DNA from: Nannochloris sp. 'desiccata'
Lineage: Eukaryota; Chlorophyta; Trebouxiophyceae; Chlorellales; Chlorellaceae
DNA length: 64,000 nt
Assembly: GCA_019044685.2 (NCBI GenBank)
Contig: JAGTXX020000004.1
Span: forward strand, 620,001 to 684,000
Direction of reading: 5' to 3'
A program made the translations under genes and the position numbers. The notes under the pieces were generated by a model. It did not search any database. It saw nothing but the letters and a program-made list of their open reading frames with translations, and was not told the origin of the DNA. Every line of letters begins with the position of its first letter. Within the stretch, counting starts at the first letter, position 1. Shown here in pieces: positions 40,594 through 52,338 of this stretch.

Positions 40594-42987
40594 ATGGTGA
40601 TGGCAGTTCCATTAAGTCATGTAGACGCTGATCGATGCCAGTCTCCCGACTCCAGTTTTGTCATCTGCCTTAGCGGGGAAACCCGAGGAGCCACTCAGGG
40701 TAAAGGAGAAGAAGGCCTTCAGTCGCCATCAACCGCTCAAACGCCAGATCTAGATATAGCAATTGCACAGCACTCTGACCCACCTCTACCACCTACAGTA
40801 AGTATGCGTTCGCCAACAGTCTCGGCAGTTGTAGCAACAGCAGCAACAAAGACGGCGAAGCCACCTTGTTCTGCCGGCACCACCACCGCTGCTACTGCTG
40901 CTGCAACACCCTCTTCTCGTGTAGATGCTACAAAGGTACCGAGAAGTCCACGTGATAGCACCCTAACAGCGGAAACATTGCGACAAAAACGTTCTACATC
41001 CGGTCCTGCTTATCCTGTTAACTTGGTAGCAGCAGTAGAAAAACCGATGTTACTGATGCCCGTTCTTTCTGGAAGCAGCACCGAAGAAAATAAAGCTCCT
41101 TCTCCAGGTCGTTGCAAGAATCCTATCGGATTACCTCCCCTAAGGAGGGGGAGAATGGCGTCTGCACAGCCTGCCAGCTGTGGGAAGCAAGCTGCATCTG
41201 CTACCGCTGCTGCTGCCACATCGCCTGCTGTGGTGGATTTCCAGAGTATTATGGCAGCTTCTATGGTAAATACCACCGCAGAGCTCGCTCAAGTCGCTGC
41301 TGCGCCTGCTTCGGGATTTAAAAGAGCTCATTCTAGTCAAAGTCCTATCGGCCTTGGTGGAGCTGCTCTGCCCCTGCCCCCTTCCAAGAGAGCACGCACT
41401 AATACAAAGGGAGGGCTTCCTGTTCCTACTGATGTCATTATTGGTAAACACGCAACTAAGAGCCTAACGACGTCTTTTAAGGTAGATCAGCAACAGCGGC
41501 AGCGAGACGTCCCTCTGAACATTGCAACTAATACTGCTGCTGCTGTTGCCGCCCCACAACAGCGGGAATCTAGACGGCAACGTATTGCTGCGACTAGAAA
41601 ATCAACCACATTAGTACCTGTTTGGGTTCAAAAAGCAGCAGAGGCTCCTCAAGTCAACGCAGTGCTGCTTTCCGCTGCTGAGAAAATAAAACCAGCTGGC
41701 GGTGGTACTGGAGCCTGCCCTACTTGGAGAATAGCTGGAGAAAAGAACGAGAGAAGAACACGGCCCAAGGTAGAAAACCCTGACAATACTGATGATGAAG
41801 AAGCAGCAGCAGATAAAACGGAGAGAAAGATAAGACAGGGACAAGATCTGACGACTAACACCACTACCACTAATGACGATACTACTGGCGTTGAAAGCTA
41901 TAATAATAAAGTTTTATTCGTTCCTGGTTGGGAAGCAGTCCTTCAAACTGCAGATGCAGCACCTAGAGAATACAAAGAATCTGAAACAGTCGCTGAAATA
42001 CTGACTCTTGGAGGAAAATGCAATGTTCAAAGAGAATATGCATTATTGAAAAACAACCGCAATAATGATATTAATGAAAGCAGCGATAATCCCGCTTTTG
42101 GCTCCCCTAGTAGTCCTGCTGTAAAGGGTGCAGCAAGGCCCGAAGAAGCTTTAGATAGAGCTGATGGTAGCTTATTTAGACAGGGCTTTGGAATTTCCGA
42201 GTTTGCAGCGAGAATGAGCATCGTTGCATCGGGACTGTCACCAGATATTGCTGGGAAAGAAAGTTTAGTGCAAAGGGCGAAACGAGTAATGCACGGTGTT
42301 ATTACTGGTACGAGCACTGGTAATGCTGGCGCCTTAGAAAAAGGGGGCAGTAAAGAGGAAAGCGGAAAAGAAAGAGGAGGTACTACAGAAAAAACAGACA
42401 TGAAAATTACTAATCTTTCCTCTGCTGCTGCCGCTGCTGTCACTTCTGAACAGAAAGAAGGCCAAAAACAACAACAGAAGCAACGTGCTCCGTTTGCTAT
42501 TGGTCATGCTATCTCAAATGTAGTTGCACAAGCACTACAAACCCGTGGCCAAGCCTCTTTCAACCGTTCCAACCGTGGCAGGTATAAACGCAGGAAAAAC
42601 GGCCATCTTGGTGGTGTTAACCTTCACGAAAGAAGAAAAAGGGAAGAACAACGAAACAGCAGGCCACCACTGCCAAAACCGCGAAGCGGTGGTGGCGGCA
42701 GCGGCAGCGGAAATGCTGGTGGCAGCGGCGGGATTCGAGATGGGGCGCCTGTAAAATCCGCAGTTGGTGGTAATGGTTTACAGCAACGACAGCCATTACA
42801 AACACCATCAGAAGAACGAGGAACAGCGAGAATCGTGCATCCACCCAAGGTATGGCCTTCTTTGGGTGAACAATTTGCCCCCAAGGGCGGCAAGGGAAGC
42901 GTCAATGTAAATGAGTTAGCGAAGGGGAGCAGGCTGTCAGGTAGTGGATTGGATCTCACCTTGTGGAATGAACTGTTTAAAAAGTAG
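40594..42987 (+). CDS. Large unknown, low-complexity basic protein
   Basis: One open frame of 797 codons. The sequence is rich in Ala, Thr, Ser, Gly and Arg and mostly predicted disordered. Two short similar motifs occur: 'KNPIGLPPLRRGRM' and 'QSPIGLGGAALPLPPSKRAR', each a PIGL segment followed by basic residues. Basic clusters ('RSNRGRYKRRKNG', 'HERRKREEQR') look like nuclear localisation signals. The C-terminal 40 residues ('VWPSLGEQFAPKGGKG', 'LDLTLWNELFKK') are less degenerate and may be a binding motif. No family recognised. A continuous frame of this length with regular codon use supports a real gene. Confidence 0.65.
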   Translation: MVMAVPLSHVDADRCQSPDSSFVICLSGETRGATQGKGEEGLQSPSTAQTPDLDIAIAQHSDPPLPPTVSMRSPTVSAVVATAATKTAKPPCSAGTTTAATAAATPSSRVDATKVPRSPRDSTLTAETLRQKRSTSGPAYPVNLVAAVEKPMLLMPVLSGSSTEENKAPSPGRCKNPIGLPPLRRGRMASAQPASCGKQAASATAAAATSPAVVDFQSIMAASMVNTTAELAQVAAAPASGFKRAHSSQSPIGLGGAALPLPPSKRARTNTKGGLPVPTDVIIGKHATKSLTTSFKVDQQQRQRDVPLNIATNTAAAVAAPQQRESRRQRIAATRKSTTLVPVWVQKAAEAPQVNAVLLSAAEKIKPAGGGTGACPTWRIAGEKNERRTRPKVENPDNTDDEEAAADKTERKIRQGQDLTTNTTTTNDDTTGVESYNNKVLFVPGWEAVLQTADAAPREYKESETVAEILTLGGKCNVQREYALLKNNRNNDINESSDNPAFGSPSSPAVKGAARPEEALDRADGSLFRQGFGISEFAARMSIVASGLSPDIAGKESLVQRAKRVMHGVITGTSTGNAGALEKGGSKEESGKERGGTTEKTDMKITNLSSAAAAAVTSEQKEGQKQQQKQRAPFAIGHAISNVVAQALQTRGQASFNRSNRGRYKRRKNGHLGGVNLHERRKREEQRNSRPPLPKPRSGGGGSGSGNAGGSGGIRDGAPVKSAVGGNGLQQRQPLQTPSEERGTARIVHPPKVWPSLGEQFAPKGGKGSVNVNELAKGSRLSGSGLDLTLWNELFKK

Positions 42988-43196
42988 GCTGCCGGGCGAG
43001 GTCCTGTTGAATCCAGTAAAAATTAAACGACACAAGCAAAATAATTTCTCCAATGTTTTCTTTTCCATTTTTTCTCTCCAATAAATTACTTTTATTACTT
43101 TTCCTTTTGGCTATTTGACTTACTTTCACTTGTTATCTTATGTTTTACAATTGAATTGACCTCTTTTATGAATTAAAAAAGACTTTGTTGTTCCCC

Positions 43197-46100
43197 TCAT
43201 TGTTGTAAATTATTCTCCAGAATCTCAAAGCCACTACCATCTTCACTTAACTTTAATTTCAAATGCACAGCATGCACTTCACGGTACATAGCTGTATCCT
43301 GCGCTACAGTAATACACGTCACACCAGCTGCACGCACCAATCCAAGCAACTTCTTCGCTGACGTGTCGTCCATTGCGGAACAAGGTTCATCGAGCAGAGC
43401 CACTTGGGGGCGGTGGAACAACAGGCGGGCTAGAGCTATTCTTTGGAACTCTCCAGGCGAGAGCGTACTAGACCATTTTTCTAGCATTTCTTCATCCTCC
43501 TGTGAGAGACAACTGGAGAAATAAAGACCACCACCACCACCACCTCCACCACTATTTCTGGTACCATCAATAACACCAGTATTGGTATTTATACTTAGTT
43601 CACTACTATTATATATACTACACGTCCTGGAATGATCAATCTCGTTCTCATAGTTGGTATCCAAAAGCAAAGAACAAGGCCCAGTAGCATCAAAATTGCC
43701 ACCAGTCTGTTCTACTAAATATCCGAGCCCAACATCGTTTAAAATCGATCCAAGTACGTGATCTGCAGGTCTCGTTGTGCCTGGGTAGGCTATTTGCTGC
43801 CACAAAGCGGGACCAGGGGCGGAAAGAGGACGCTGTGGGAGAAGCATTGCAACCGTGGGGTCTGCAAAAAGATCATCATTACCACTAACATCGTTATTAT
43901 AAACGACAGTTCCAGCTGTTGGAGAGTGTAGTCCACTTAATACTCGTAATAACGTGCTTTTTCCCGCTCCATTTGGACCAGAAATCATCAGCCATTGCCC
44001 CCGGGAGAGAGAAAAGCTCAGGTTTGAAACGAGAGGTTTTCTTCCATCTGGAGTAGAAAACGATAGATCTCGGCAAGACAGCAAGCATGACGAAGTAGAA
44101 GAAGCAGGAGAGGCAGAAATACCACTAAAATTTCGAGAGGTACATAGGGGTGAAGATAATCCGCTGTCAGTAGAATCCGCCAACGAGGAAAGTGCCTCAA
44201 ATAAAACCTCTACCGACGCATTCGTAAAGAAACTTACGGGATACGCCGAGGTTCCGTATACCGGGTGTACTACAAGAGGACAGACACCAGCATCTCGTCG
44301 GTCGTAATGGAGGAGTGTTCGTGCAGCTGCCACTTCACTCCACCGCTGATTGGAAGAAGAGGAAGAAGAAGAAGGGGTACCGTGGAGAGGCAGACCCGTT
44401 CGAGGATCCACAGAATCACACCAAATCTCTGCTTCTGTGCTATTATTTTGAATTTCTTCTCTATTTTGCTCAAAAGTAGTGCCATTTTCTTGAACGTTGC
44501 TTTCTCGTAAAGGATTTGCTTTTCTTCTCGAGTTATTTATAGCGAGGAGTGCACTACGTACAGCAGCTTCCCAGCGAATATAATTCTCAAGCAGCCGATC
44601 CATTTCTGCAGCAGCAATATTCAACGTAGGGCTACTTCTATCGGGGGAGAGGTCGATTTGACCATTGCCTGCAAACTGAAACGTTATTACGCACAGCAAT
44701 TGATTATTACTAGTTTCACTTTTATTAATACTAGCAGTAGTTGCAGTATTTTGGTGTCTAAAAGAATCAGGGAAGATTCCATGCACTTCGTTTTGTAGAT
44801 CCCGGCCTAAAGAATGAATAGAAAGCTCCATGGGGATACTGCTGCTACCACCACCACCACCGCTTCCAGGAAAAACCGCAGAGGTCGGTGGACAGAGCAT
44901 CGTTGCAAAGCCAGAAGGACGCATCTCTTGATCCCTTGTAGCAGAAGTACTAGAAGTAGTTGGCTTGATACCAGTCGTGCTGTTATTTCTACAGCCTATA
45001 GAGTTTTCATCTTTCTTTTTAAGATGGATCTGATCATCTAGCGGAGGTAATATTTCCAAAAAGCCGACCACACGAGCTGTCAAGGCGGCTAAACTACTCA
45101 ACTGCTCCCCCAAATCGAGCATTTCAGTGAAAGAGTAGATAAGAGATAACGATGCAAAGGAAGCGTTGCTCACAAACCGAGCGAGCTCACCACCTGAACC
45201 GCCGGCACCAGCAGCGGCGGCAGCTCCAGAAAAGACGGCAGCTGCGACGAGTGCATAATTAAGCAAGGCCCCTGAATAGTCAGTGCCTTTTGTAGCAGCA
45301 GTCACTGCGGTTCTCCATTTGACAACTGATTTTTGGTTTTTTAACGCAGATTGTAAGCTTAAATCTAGAGAATGAAGCTCAGCAACAGCACCTCGACTAG
45401 CCGCAACGTCATGACCTCGCTCTCTTAATCGGAGATGAAGAAAGCGCAAATTGCCTTCTTTCTTCTCCTGGACAACGACAGCACGCGCAAGAGGTAATAC
45501 AGCTATCTTTTGCACCACCGCAAAAACTATAAAGAAGACAAATGCAGTAAAAACGCCACGAAAACCTAGATATTGCCACGCAATATAAGAATAATACAAA
45601 ACTCGAAAAGGCGCTCCTGCTGCTAATCGTGCTGCTGAAGCCAAGGAATCGCATAAGGTTGCTGTTTCGGCTGTTATTCTTTGATCTGGATTGTCTATGC
45701 GGGATAATGGTGAAGAAGGGATGGTGAATAAAGCTATGTTGGAGCAGTACCGGGTGTGGAGAAGGTGAGTTATGTGAGACCGCCACCGGACGGAGAGCCA
45801 GCCGGAGAGCCAGACCCCAGCTGCAGAGGTAGCCACGCATGCACCGTAAAGGAATCCTGCGTAAATCATTGTAGATAGGAGTGCAGTTGTTTCCTGGTCG
45901 AGGAATATTTGATAAAATGAACCAGCTACTTTGCCAACTGCATAAGAAATAGTTAGGTCAAAAGAAGAAGAGCGGAAAGGAGAAGAAAGGCTCAAGAAAG
46001 GGTGGTTAAACTACGGCATGTCTATTGTAATAACTGGCAATTTTTATAAAGGATTCAAAAAAGATATCCACATTTCCCCCTTTCCTTGTCAGCCTACCCT

Positions 46101-46353
46101 TAGCAACTATGATTGATTCTAAAATCGACAGTCCAGCCAAATAAAGAGCTTGATAGGGTCGGAGCTCGTCAAAAAGGCGGCGGAGGCGGCGAAGAAAATG
46201 TAAACGTGCTGCATCTGGCTTGCGCTGGGGCAAAAGCAGCGGGATCTGATGGTCCATAATTTCAATAGTAGATTCATCACTGCGATTCACGCGCATTGAG
46301 GCGTCTAGCAGAGGTGAGATTTCAGCAGGATTCCCTGTCCAAAGAGTTGACAT
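43197..46353 (-). CDS. ABC half-transporter, subfamily D-like
   Basis: Exon 2 is 45937-43197, with a clear acceptor (cttatgcag); exon 1 starts at 46353 and probably ends near 46035, but its donor (gttatt) is weak, so this junction is unsure. About 1019 residues. The N-terminal half is the ABC_membrane_2 type: 'DNPDQRITAETATLCDSLAS' parallels the NPDQRI motif of subfamily D. The ATPase has Walker A 'SGPNGAGKSTLLRVLSGLH', signature 'LSPGEFQRIALARLLF' and Walker B 'VALLDEPCSAMDD'. The H-loop position reads 'ITVAQDTAMYREVH', lacking the usual GHR histidine. Long Ser/Gly/Asn insertions lie between membrane and ATPase domains. Subfamily D members move acyl-CoAs into peroxisomes or other substrates across plastid membranes. 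Confidence 0.85.
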
Positions 46354-46629
46354 TATTGCGAAATGTTCAAAGCTTCTGCACGCTTGGTATCACGTCATTC
46401 TAGTGATACTTATTCGGTTTCATATTGAAAAAGGATGAAGGTATCAAAGGAATTTAAACTTTTGAGAACTGAAGAGGAACGAGCTTTCAGTCAGAACGAA
46501 CCACCTTTTAAAGTCTGATAACTACGCAATAGCCATTTTTATAAAATACTCATTGTCCATTATATTCTATCAAGCCCATAAGAGGTCACGCAAGGGTCCG
46601 ACATACATACCCTCTGATCGCTTGCCAAA

Positions 46630-47598
46630 ATGGCGACAACTGCAGCTGGCAGACTACAAAAGGAGCTGCGACAGCTGAGCAAGGTCAGTAATATACATTG
46701 TCCATCAATGATTTATCTAGGGGACCGGCGCGTTTAACCAAAACCTCCATGCTCACTTTAAAAAAACCTGAAGCACTTCAAGTCATATAACGCCAACACC
46801 CGCGGTATTTAACTTTTCTTTTTTATTCCCCCCTTCTATTTGACTCTCCAGAACCCAAACCCTGGTGTCCGTGCTCTTCCTTCCCCAAGCAATTTATTAG
46901 AATGGCACTATGTTTTAGAAGGAGATAAAGACAGCGACTATGCGGGTGGCTATTACCACGGCAAGATTATTTTCCCAACGACCTACCCGTTCAAACCGCC
47001 ATCCATCATGATGCTCACGCCCAGCGGTCGCTTTGAACCAGGCGCCAAAATTTGTCTTTCTATTAGTGATTTTCATCCTGAAAGTTGGAACCCACTGTGG
47101 GGTGTATCTATGATTTTATTAGGATTGCAATCTTTCTTTTATGAAACAGCCTCGACAACTGGAGCGCTACACAATGTCTCTGCTGCTGAAAAACGCCGCT
47201 TAGCGTCGCAATCGTTAGAGTTTAATGCGAGAAATATGACATATAGGAAGCTGTTCCCGGATTTAATACAGTTGGCTAGGGAACAGGAATTAGAAAAGGC
47301 AAGAAAAGCAGAGACAGAAGGTGGTGCAGCAGCAGCGGCAACAGTAAAAGCCAAGGGAAAGAATAGCAAGAAAGAAAATGGAGCGAATATAGCAGTAGAT
47401 ACTGGCGGTGTACAGAAGGCACATGACGGAGTGGCAGAAGGCGTAGCAGCAGAGTTCCTACGGCAAAATGACGGTGTCGGAGGCGGAGGGGGAGGAGAAT
47501 TAGCTAAACCGGCCCTCGGAATACGAGAGCTTGTTTTAGGAGCTGCTGCTGTTTTTATAGCTGTAGGCGTGGCTTTTGTAGCTCTAGAAAGGTTATAA
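46630..47598 (+). CDS. Tail-anchored ubiquitin-conjugating enzyme, UBC6/UBE2J type
   Basis: Exons 46630-46683 and 46852-47598 (phase 0) give 266 residues. The UBC domain shows 'EWHYVLEG', 'YYHGKIIFPTTYPFKPPSI' and 'MLTPSGRF', and the catalytic cysteine in 'KICLSISDFHPESWNPLWG', which carries the TPNGRF and CLSI-DFHP signature of UBC6/UBE2J rather than the HPN motif of other E2s. A Lys/Ala-rich linker follows. The last 25 residues are a hydrophobic tail anchor ('LVLGAAAVFIAVGVAFVAL'), placing it in the ER membrane for ER-associated degradation. Confidence 0.96.
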
Positions 47599-47697
47599 AA
47601 CCTAATTGTAAACTATACTTTTGTGATCAACTAAATGTAATTCTATCAAGTCTTACAAACATAGAGAAAACTGAGTACATTGAAAATTTTATAAAAC

Positions 47698-48766
47698 TTA
47701 ATTGTTTTCACTGGTGCTGCCGTTGTTGCTCGCACTTGTTTTCTTCCTTTCCTCCAGCTCTCTCTGGAGATCTTCAATACTAATTTCATTCAAAACTTCA
47801 CGCTGTTGAAAACTCTTGGCGCTCGCTTCAATCTCATCGCCACTAATTTCAAATAATGGAGCTGCTCTACTTGCACCTGCTGCTGCTGTCTCTACTACAT
47901 CCATTTCATCAACCGCTTCTTCTTCTATTATGGGAACTTCCTCTTCGTTTTCTTCTTCTTCTTCAATACCTAATTCAGCAGGGAATCTCGATGCTTCACT
48001 AATCTCAGCGTCTTCCACTGCAGCAGCAGCTACAATAGAGGCTGTAGAAGCGCTTTCTTCTTCAACTTCAACATCAATTGGCGGCGTCAAAGCCGGTGGA
48101 GGTCTCCTTGCTTGTAAGAGCCCCTCAGCTACAGCACTCTCCAGCCTAGAATCCGTCGTTGTCTCCTGCTTCACTTCCGCTAACCGTTCTTCCAACTGAA
48201 GCTGCTCTTCTTCTGCTTTTCTCGCTCGTTCTTTTGCTGCAGCTGTGCTTGCAGCCAGGGCTTTATTGGCTTTTGAAATAGCGGGGAACCAAGACTCGTT
48301 ATTTTCTGCTACGACTGTTATTCCGAATAAACTACTGGCTCCAAGGACAAAGAGAAGCCAAATGCGATTTTTATTGACGGTTTGGACTTTCAATGGCTTG
48401 GCTAAGCTGGTCACTTGATCTGGAGGGACTGTCTGGAGCTCCGCAAAGGAAGCGGGGGCTGTGGCGATGATAATTGCTGCAGCTGTTGCTCCTAATACAC
48501 GAGCAACAACGGGGCCAAGGCTCGACGGTCTTTCATATGAAGGCTTTGGTATTTGCTGAAAGAGAAAAATGAGAAAATGCATATGAGCAATGAGGCTAAA
48601 AGAGAATTTAAGATGCGCAAGTTGAATTACATGTCTTCAAGAGAATCGGCAATATTCTTACCTGAAAAGCAACTATGCATGTGCGAGTAATATTTCTGCG
48701 AAGAATCGCTGATTTACAAAGGGATTGCTGTGCCTGAAAAGGCCTCAGCTGGACTGAACTCCGCAT
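47698..48766 (-). CDS. Probable plastid membrane protein with acidic C-terminus
   Basis: Exons 48766-48662 and 48555-47698 (phase 0) give 320 residues. The first 60 residues are Arg/Ser/Gln-rich and transit-like. 'GATAAAIIIATAPASFAEL' (about 55-75) looks like a second, thylakoid-type targeting or membrane segment, and 'IWLLFVLGASSLFGITVV' (about 95-112) is a transmembrane helix preceded by VNKNR. The rest is a coiled coil ('KERARKAEEEQLQLEERLAE') and a Glu-rich tail. I cannot name a family; a thylakoid or envelope protein of the green lineage is an inference. Confidence 0.6.
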
Positions 48767-49234
48767 TTATTTATCCAGATGAGACTATATATATAACAAT
48801 TAGAGGACAATGCGCGCTAATCCGCTCTATATTCTGATTAATTGGAACTAGTTGAACGTCTTTGAGCTTAGCTAATGCTGAACTAGTCCAAAATGTGCAG
48901 TTTATCTAGAAATATTTACGCCTAAAGAAAGGACCTGGCAACTTGCTCGAAGCACTTGAACTATCCTCTTGTCAAGTGCATCCAAAGCACTGTGAGCTAT
49001 TCGAATGCATTAAAACGCGTGATCTGTATTTTGGGCACGCATCAAACCTCCTAAACAAAGTTACACAGACTTTTATAAAGACTGATCAGAGGGACGCCCC
49101 TTCGTCTTTGAAAGTCTTTAAGTAGGTTTAGAAACCCTGAAAACTACCTGAATTTGCAGTCCAAATTTATAAAAACACAATCCAGGCAAAAACATCATCG
49201 GTGCAGCAAGTCAGCCACCGGCCGTTCAAGCAAG
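48767..49234. promoter_or_regulatory. Divergent intergenic, plastid membrane protein / CCT3
   Basis: Shared 5' region with tatatatataa near 48787, a TATA-like run close to the minus-strand gene start. No other element recognised. Confidence 0.35.
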
Positions 49235-51042
49235 ATGATGCAAGCACCTGTCACTGTGTTGCAAGCCAACACAAAGCGTGATACCGGCAAGAAAGCCCAA
49301 CTAGGAAACATCATGGCTGCAAAGGTACGTTGCCCTACTCTATTTGAAAGTCAGTGGTCTTTTTGGTTGACCAGCATTCTGATCACTTTGTTTTGCTCCC
49401 AAATTTCGATTGCTTCTGTCTCACGCTGTTTGGCCGTTCATCCCCCCACTATTTCCAGGCTGTCTCAGATATTGTACGCACAACATTAGGCCCTCGTGCA
49501 ATGCTCAAGATGCTTCTTGACGCCAACGGTGGTATCGTTCTTACCAACGACGGAAATGCCATCCTCCGTGAAATTGATGTCTCCCACCCTGCAGCAAAAT
49601 CTATTATCGATCTTAGCCGCACTCAAGATGAAGAAGTGGGCGATGGAACTACCTCTGTTATTATCTTGGCTGGTGAGATGCTTGCCATGGCAGAACCTTT
49701 CTTAGAAAGGAATCTTCACCCTACGGTGATCATCCGTGGCTACCTCCGTGCACTTGAAGACGCTGTCAAGATTATTGACGGATTATCCTTCCCAGTGGAT
49801 ACCGATGACAACGCCCAAATGCTCAATATCGTCAACTCCTGCATTGGTACCAAATTTACCCAACGGTTTGGCAATTTGATTTCTGATCTTGCCATCAGTG
49901 CTGTTCGTACAGTTGCCGTCGACGTCCCTGGCGGCCACCGTGAAATCGATATCAAGAAATACGCCAAGGTTGAGAAGATTCCCGGTGGAGATATTGAAGA
50001 TTCTAGAGTATTGAAGGGTGTGATGTTTGAAAAAGACGTTGTGGTACCTGCTCGCATGCGCAGAAAAATTGAAAAGCCTCGCATTTTGTTGATGGACTGC
50101 CCTTTGGAATACAAAAAATTAGAAAATCAGGCTAATGTGGAGCTCTCCAGAGAAGAAGATTTCGCTGCTTTGCTCAAAGCAGAGGAAGAATGGATTGAAA
50201 AGACCTGTTCTCAAATTGCTTCTTTTAAACCTGATGTGGTGATCACAGAAAAGGGTTTATCCGACCTGGCAGCGCATTTCTTCACCAAAGCAGGTATCTC
50301 TGCTATCCGCCGTCTCAGAAAAACTGATAACAATCGTATCGCGCGTGCTTCCGGTGCCACTATCGTATCCCGTCCTGATGAGATTAGAGAATCTGACATT
50401 GGTACTGGAGCTGGCTTATTTGAAGTACGTAAAATCGGCGATGAGTTCTATACTTTCATTGTAGACTGCAAAGAACCTAAAGCGTGCTCTATCATCCTTC
50501 GTGGCGCTTCGAAAGATGTTTTAAATGAGGTAGAAAGGAATCTCCACGATGCTATGGGGGTTGCAAGGAATGTTGTTTTAAACCCTCGATTAGTCCCAGG
50601 AGGGGGCGCAGTAGAAATGGCAGTTTCTAGAGGACTTGCTGAACGTGCTGAAGCGGTAGAAGGTGTTGAAGCAGGTCCATATCGCGCTGTCGGACAAGCT
50701 TTGGAGGTTATTCCACGTACCTTGGCTCAGAATTGTGGAGCAAATGTCATTCGTACTTTGACTAAATTGCGAGCAAAACACGCTGAAATGCCGGGATGTA
50801 CTTTCGGTATCGATGGAACGACCGGTAATATTGTAGATATGAAGGAATTGGGTATCTGGGACCCATATCAGGTCAGAGTACAGACAATTAACACGGCGGT
50901 TGAAAGTGCCACTCTATTGTTGAGAATTGACGACATCGTGAGTGGATTGAAAAAGAGAGATAGATTGGCACCTGGACAGAATAAAGCACCTCAAATGGAT
51001 GATGGTGGTAATGTGGACAGTGAACAGATGTTGGCAGAGTAG
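49235..51042 (+). CDS. CCT3: T-complex chaperonin subunit gamma (CCT3)
   Basis: Exons 49235-49324 and 49459-51042 (phase 0) give 557 residues. Group II chaperonin motifs are intact: 'TTLGPRAMLKMLLDANGGI', 'TNDGNAILREIDVSHPAAK' and 'DEEVGDGTTSVIILAGEML' (ATPase aspartate), then 'VVLNPRLVPGGGAVEMAVSR' and 'FGIDGTTGNIVDMKELGIWD'. The gamma assignment rests on 'GPRAMLKMLLDANGGI' and the overall match to CCT3. The subunit is part of the cytosolic double-ring chaperonin that folds actin and tubulin. A second ATG follows the first directly. Convergent with PHB2. Confidence 0.97.
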
Positions 51043-51329
51043 AAAATAGCAGTATTTTATTTAAGAAAATAAAAGGAAGTACGTATTTTTATTGCTCGTC
51101 ATTGTTGATGGAAAAAAACAAATAAATTTCCGGGAAAGATAAGCAGAGTTTCCATCTTCCCACAGATAATCCCTGTCATATTACGAACACAAATTCTATG
51201 TAATACTTATTAGTATGATACGCGATACTTTGAATGCTTCAATTTGGATTACATTTTATGAAAACACTATTGCTAATTGCTACCGACTACTCGAAGAAGT
51301 GATACAACAAATTGTTTTACTTTTATTTT

Positions 51330-52338
51330 TCACTCTTTAGCCTTCTTAACGGTATCAAGATCTCCCAAATTAAGCAACAATGAATCTGCAGACAGGTAGA
51401 CTCTATTTGCTGAAGCAGATACAGTGCTTGCAATCTCCCTAGCAGCCTCAATCTTACGAAGAGTCAAGAATGCAGGGTTTTTCTGGACAGCTTGTCCAAT
51501 AAGAGTGGCAGATTGAGCCTCACCCTGTGCACGAATAATGGCACTCTGTTTATCTTGTAATGCTTTTTCAACAATAAACTTTGAGCGCTCAGCGTCCTGC
51601 TGTGCGACCTGCTTAGCTTCGACAGCACCGGTGTACTCCCTAGAAAAGGTTAAATTTGTGATCGATACATCGTCCAATACGATGTGAAAATTCTGTGCAC
51701 GTTGTGTAAGGATGCGGCGAATGTCACGAGAAACGATTTCACGCATTGTCAGCAGCTGAGATGCGTTATACTGAGCAACGACTGACTTGAGCGTTTCCTG
51801 AATGATTGAAGGAAGAACACGCTCGGCAAAATCAGTGCCCAAAGTGCGATAAATCTCTGGGAGCTTTGATGGCATAGGTCGGGTAAGTACACGAAGGCCG
51901 ATATTAACCATTTGTAAATCTCTAGAACCAGAAGTGGACTGGATCACATTGGGGCGAGCACGCACATCGAAAATAATGGGACGTTCAAACCAAGGGACCA
52001 TAATATGGGTACCTTCTTCGTATACCTCATCCTTGATACCACCTAGCCTGTTGAAAACAATGGCGCTGCGAATGGGTGGAAATTTAAATAAAGGGTGAGA
52101 TATATTAAATAAACTTATTATTTCCGGAGGATTGAAACTTGGAGGGTAAGATAGCGGAGGAGATTTTCCAAGGGATACCCCGTTGCAGGTCAGATATCAA
52201 AGCTTACCGATGACCACCTTCTACGTTGAAGAGACTATGTGTGAGGCCATAGACTGCGGCACCTCCCATCACCAAAACTTGTGCTAATCGGCCAGCTCCA
52301 GGTCCCTGAGGGACCTTGAAGTTCCTTACGTTTTCCAT
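51330..52338 (-). CDS. PHB2: Prohibitin 2
   Basis: Exons 52338-52208 and 52065-51330 give 288 residues. A short N-terminal hydrophobic segment ('LAQVLVMGGAAVYGL') anchors it in the inner mitochondrial membrane. The join at 'VEGGHRAIVFNRLGGIKDEV' is a conserved prohibitin block. The SPFH/PHB domain has 'PWFERPIIFDVRARP', 'STSGSRDLQMVNIGLRVL' and 'VVAQYNASQLLTMRE', followed by a coiled coil ('QDAERSKFIVEKALQDKQSA'). PHB1-PHB2 rings scaffold m-AAA proteases and cristae. The VRAR-P and STSGSRDLQ segments identify the PHB2 rather than PHB1 class. Confidence 0.97.

Noticed and set aside
48943..49125. 60-codon frame upstream of CCT3
   Set aside because: No ATG start and no family features; 5' flank of CCT3.
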